Assembly: GCF_900182725.1 (NCBI RefSeq)
Contig: NZ_FXTO01000003.1
Location: forward strand, 179,337 to 243,336
DNA length: 64,000 nucleotides
Direction: 5' to 3'
Source: Thalassovita litoralis
GTDB taxonomy: Bacteria; Pseudomonadota; Alphaproteobacteria; Rhodobacterales; Rhodobacteraceae
The position numbers were made by a program, and so were the translations under genes. The notes under the pieces are model-generated. The model was given only the letters and a program-made list of their open reading frames with translations, searched no databases and was not told the DNA's origin. Shown in pieces: positions 61,495 to 64,000 of the stretch; the stretch's first letter is position 1; every line of letters begins with the position of its first letter.

Positions 61495-61603
61495 CTGGTG
61501 TCCTCCCTTTCTCAATCTGCACCACCCGGTCCATCACCGCAATTGCAGGGATTTCCCGCCGCGTCACGTCATGCTAAACCCGCCCCACCCCGAAGGAGGC
61601 CCC

Positions 61604-61798
61604 ATGACAGAGATCGAAGAAAAACTGGCCCATCTGATCCGCATGGTGGATGATTTATCGGATGTCGTTGCCAAACAACAAACCACCATCGACGTGATGG
61701 AAAAGCGGGTTCAAATGCTGATGCAACGCGCCGCCCAGCAAGAGGCCGATCAGGGCAGTTACATCTACACCGGCCCCGAAAAACCACCGCATTATTGA
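61604..61798 (+). CDS. slyX: SlyX-family coiled-coil protein
   Basis: 64 residues from ATG 61604, with AAGGAGG 7 bases upstream; the frame is open further back but the extension has no resemblance. The protein is a single coiled coil: EEKLAHLIRMVDDLSDVVAK, then QTTIDVMEKRVQMLMQRAAQ, ending SYIYTGPEKPPHY, the typical SlyX tail. Function is unknown; the family is widespread in proteobacteria. Small, cytoplasmic, no partner suggested by neighbours. Confidence 0.85.
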   Translation: MTEIEEKLAHLIRMVDDLSDVVAKQQTTIDVMEKRVQMLMQRAAQQEADQGSYIYTGPEKPPHY

Positions 61799-61937
61799 TT
61801 TTCGTCGACCGGGGTCATACCGATTTCAACCACACCGCCCCGCATGGGGTCCATTCCAGCGGGCCATTGGACACCCCGCAAATGCACCGCGCTTAACGGG
61901 CCACGCAGGGCGCGAAACAGACCCTTCTTCGCTACAT

Positions 61938-62810
61938 TTACGCCAGCGCCATGCGCCGCGCGCCGGACAGCGCGTTATACAGGATTGCCACCATCAGGAC
62001 CGCCCCCCCGACAAAAGTGCCTGTGCTGGCGGTTTCATGGATCACCAGCCACACCCAGAACGGGGCCAGCAGCACCTCGGTATTCGACAACAGGGCCAAC
62101 TCGGCTGATGGCACAACCCGGCTGCCCAAAGTGTACAGGATCATCCCGCCTGACATGGTGCCGATCCCCATCAAAATACACCATGTCAGATCAGGCGCAG
62201 AAATCGCCAGCGGCTGACCAAGCTGGGCAGCCACGACCGCCCCCACGACCACACCAAACACCGCGCCCAGCAGGACGGTGGGCAGGCTGTCCTCGATCTG
62301 GCGCCAGCGCAACGCAACACTGAACAGCGCGAAACCAACCGCTGCGGTCAGCGCCGCCATATTGCCCAGCAACGCCCCCGCCGCCAGCCCTTCGCGGACC
62401 ATGATAAAAATGCCGACCAAGGCCAAGGCAATCGCGCCCCAGGTGCGCGGCGCCACGATTTCCCCCAATATCACCCGTCCCAGCACCGCCGTCACAAACG
62501 GGGCCGCCGCCAGCAGAAAAGCTGCATTGGCGATGGTCGTGGTTTGAAACGACAAGATGGACCCCGCCATCGCCACCACCAATCCGAACCCGCCCAGCAT
62601 CCCCGCCAGCCCGGATTTACGAATTGCTGCCAAGGGTTTGCCGCCAGACCGCCACGCGATGAACGCCAGCAGGACCGGCAACATGGCCAACGACCGCCAC
62701 ACAAGCACCGTCCACGCCCCGGCCCCATCAATTTGCCGGATCATCAACCCCTGAAAGGACCACAAAACCCCGGCAATTAGCACAAACCCCATACCCGTCG
62801 CGTAGCGCAT
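61938..62810 (-). CDS. DMT-superfamily transporter (EamA type)
   Basis: About 290 residues from ATG 62810; an ATG at 62816 is too close to the AAGGGA box, and 62837 is not supported. Ten predicted membrane helices in two EamA repeats: GFVLIAGVLWSFQGLMIRQI with the family W-S region, and SIISFQTTTIANAAFLLAAA-like helix 4, then VSLRWRQIE between the repeats. Likely an exporter of amino acids, metabolites or drugs. It is divergent from a LysR gene at 62904, a frequent pairing for exporters. No neighbour suggests the substrate. Confidence 0.87.
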   Translation of the reverse strand: MRYATGMGFVLIAGVLWSFQGLMIRQIDGAGAWTVLVWRSLAMLPVLLAFIAWRSGGKPLAAIRKSGLAGMLGGFGLVVAMAGSILSFQTTTIANAAFLLAAAPFVTAVLGRVILGEIVAPRTWGAIALALVGIFIMVREGLAAGALLGNMAALTAAVGFALFSVALRWRQIEDSLPTVLLGAVFGVVVGAVVAAQLGQPLAISAPDLTWCILMGIGTMSGGMILYTLGSRVVPSAELALLSNTEVLLAPFWVWLVIHETASTGTFVGGAVLMVAILYNALSGARRMALA

Positions 62811-62854
62811 CGTCATTCCCTTGCTTCTTTGCGCCATCTAAGGGCTGGGCAACA

Positions 62855-62880
62855 CCTCATTCAAACGAATAGAATTGAGG
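62855..62880. promoter_or_regulatory. Inverted repeat between the DMT and LysR genes
   Basis: CCTCA (62855-62859) and TGAGG (62876-62880) flank a 16-base centre that contains ATTC-N4-GAAT. It lies in the divergent promoter region and may be the LysR site. The arms are short, so confidence is low. Confidence 0.3.
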
Positions 62881-62903
62881 TAAAGCTTCAGAATTCTTGA
62901 ACT

Positions 62904-63773
62904 ATGGCCGACCCGTTGGTTTTAACGCTGCTGCGCAGCTTTGTTGCGGTGATTGATTGCGGCAGCATTCAGCTTGCCGCGCTGCGGGTCGGGCGCAGTC
63001 AATCTGCGGTCAGTATGCAAATCAAACGGTTAGAGGATTACGTCGGTCGCCCCTTATTTCTGCGCGAAGGCCGCAGCCTGCAACCCAACCCTGCGGGCGA
63101 GGATTTGCTGCTCCACGCCCGCCATCTGCTGCGCCTGTCGGACGAAGCACTGGCCAGCCTGCGCCGAACCGAAGCCGCTGGCGTCGTGCGTCTGGGAATG
63201 CCCGAAGACTATGCAACCAACCTGATCGGCCCGGCGCTGATGCGATTTACAGCCGAATTCCCCTTGGCCGAACTGGAGTTGACCTTTGACACCACCCCGC
63301 GGTTGCTGCGCCTGCTTGGGGCCGGGGGATTGGATCTGGCGGTGATTACCCGCGCCCCGCGCCAGCCTTTTGCCGTGCTGCGCAGCGAACGGCTGGTGTG
63401 GGCGGCGGCCCCGGATCATGGGGCATGGCTGCGCACGCCCCTGCCTGTTGCCCTGTTCGAGGCCGGGGATCTGGCGCGTCGTCTGGTGGTCGAAGCCCTG
63501 CAAGGCGCAAACCTGCCGTATCGGGTGGTATCCTCGACCGACAGTTTACTGGGACTGATCGCGGTGGCGCAGGCCGGGCTGGCCGTGATCGGGATGATCG
63601 AATCCTGCCTGCCCCCCGGCCTGATCCGCATCGGCGACCCCGAAGGCCTGCCCCCCTTACCCATCCTTGATCTCAGCCTTGTTCCCGGTCCCGGCGAACC
63701 TGACCCGCTCGCGGCTCATCTGGCAGAATTCCTGCATCGGGAATTGTCCAATGACGGCAAAACCGACCTCTAA
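62904..63773 (+). CDS. LysR-type transcriptional regulator
   Basis: 289 residues. The helix-turn-helix is LTLLRSFVAVIDCGSIQLAA and RVGRSQSAVSMQIKRLEDYV in residues 7-60; the LysR effector domain covers about 90-285 (VVRLGMPEDYATNLIGPALM, then LLGAGGLDLAVITRAPRQPF). It is divergent from the EamA transporter and likely controls it. No clear ribosome binding site precedes ATG 62904, which follows AGAATTCTTGAACT. Confidence 0.88.
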   Translation: MADPLVLTLLRSFVAVIDCGSIQLAALRVGRSQSAVSMQIKRLEDYVGRPLFLREGRSLQPNPAGEDLLLHARHLLRLSDEALASLRRTEAAGVVRLGMPEDYATNLIGPALMRFTAEFPLAELELTFDTTPRLLRLLGAGGLDLAVITRAPRQPFAVLRSERLVWAAAPDHGAWLRTPLPVALFEAGDLARRLVVEALQGANLPYRVVSSTDSLLGLIAVAQAGLAVIGMIESCLPPGLIRIGDPEGLPPLPILDLSLVPGPGEPDPLAAHLAEFLHRELSNDGKTDL

Positions 63774-63862
63774 AGCGTTCCGCCAGCCCGCCACACAAAG
63801 CTCGTGCTCGCTTCGCTTCTTTCTGATCCCCAATACTCTGGGGGAGGGCGCCAAGGGCGACC

Positions 63863-63877
63863 GGGGGCAAAGCCCCC
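63863..63877. terminator. Small GC hairpin
   Basis: GGGGGC and GCCCCC pair around an AAA loop, 90 bases after the LysR stop and 57 before the stop of the gene at the right edge. It is a candidate terminator between these convergent genes. No long T run is present. Confidence 0.35.
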
Positions 63878-63933
63878 AATCCATACCGCCTTACGCCGCT
63901 GAAAAGTAAGGTTCCGCCGAGGGCCGTCTTGCC

Positions 63934-64000
63934 TCAGCAGCTCTTCTCGTCGGCCATGATGCTCTCGACGACTTTGGGATCACACTGTTCGTCGCGCAGG
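63934..64000 (-). CDS. C-terminal end of an unrecognised gene (partial)
   Basis: The minus strand is open from the right edge to a TGA at 63934, giving 21 residues ending CDPKVVESIMADEKSC. I do not recognise the family. The hydrophilic end with two cysteines, one of them at the C-terminus, is notable, but 21 residues are too few for a call. The gene starts beyond the window. Confidence 0.45.
   Translation of the reverse strand, partial: LRDEQCDPKVVESIMADEKSC

Overview
The window looks like the chromosome of a GC-rich alphaproteobacterium, most likely a marine or soil Rhodobacterales/Roseobacter-type organism. The pointers are a DUF1489 gene, a hisS-hisZ-hisG operon with short-form HisG, class II (B12-dependent) ribonucleotide reductase, SlyX, and many TRAP transporters paired with LysR regulators. 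I see no rRNA, tRNA, CRISPR array, integrase or intact insertion sequence. Coding density is high; the only gene-poor stretch longer than 300 bases is 39110-39774.

Region 1 (1-6867) is a minus-strand operon for a sugar- or polyol-like solute: aldehyde dehydrogenase, SDR, ABC permease, binding protein and a second permease fused to an SMP-30/strictosidine-synthase-like domain that runs off the left edge. A divergent LysR gene faces it. No ATPase subunit lies in the window. Region 2 (6994-27655) is a large CoA-ester catabolic island: an SDR, a TPP-dependent 2-oxoacid/acetoin-type dehydrogenase (E1alpha, E1beta, E2), three acyl-CoA dehydrogenases, two crotonases, MaoC/hotdog proteins, a cysteine-less thiolase paralog with a DUF35 partner, an AMP-forming and an NDP-forming acyl-CoA synthetase, TetR and IclR regulators, and a TAXI-type TRAP transporter. 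Two families of inverted repeats recur in its promoters and suggest a single regulon. The thiolase/DUF35/hotdog/MaoC set resembles the steroid side-chain retro-aldol cleavage machinery, with the DUF35 and hotdog parts encoded separately.

Region 3 (27855-32969) is a TRAP transporter plus M20 amidohydrolase operon with a divergent LysR gene. Region 4 (33092-39250) holds a GMC alcohol oxidoreductase with a Tat-signal small subunit, a coniferyl-aldehyde-type dehydrogenase, a TetR regulator and an acyl-CoA ligase. This is a plausible alcohol to aldehyde to acid to acyl-CoA route, and three copies of an 18-base palindrome tie the TetR gene to the oxidoreductase operon. Region 5 (39775-52677) is a tight nine-gene operon: TRAP DctP-DctQ-DctM, serine hydrolase, single-chain indolepyruvate-type ferredoxin oxidoreductase, a 33-residue small ORF, dihydroxy-acid dehydratase, a D-2-hydroxyacid dehydrogenase and an FMN-dependent L-2-hydroxyacid dehydrogenase, with a divergent LysR. 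The enzymes converge on a 2-oxoacid that would be oxidised to an acyl-CoA.

Region 6 (52820-64000) is mostly housekeeping: nrdJ, DUF1489, a SulP transporter without STAS domain, hisG-hisZ-hisS, a crotonase, slyX, a DMT exporter with a divergent LysR gene, and the last 21 codons of an unrecognised gene at the right edge.

All functional calls come from reading the sequence; no database search was run. Start codons were moved from the longest open frame wherever a ribosome binding site or conserved N-terminus indicated it.
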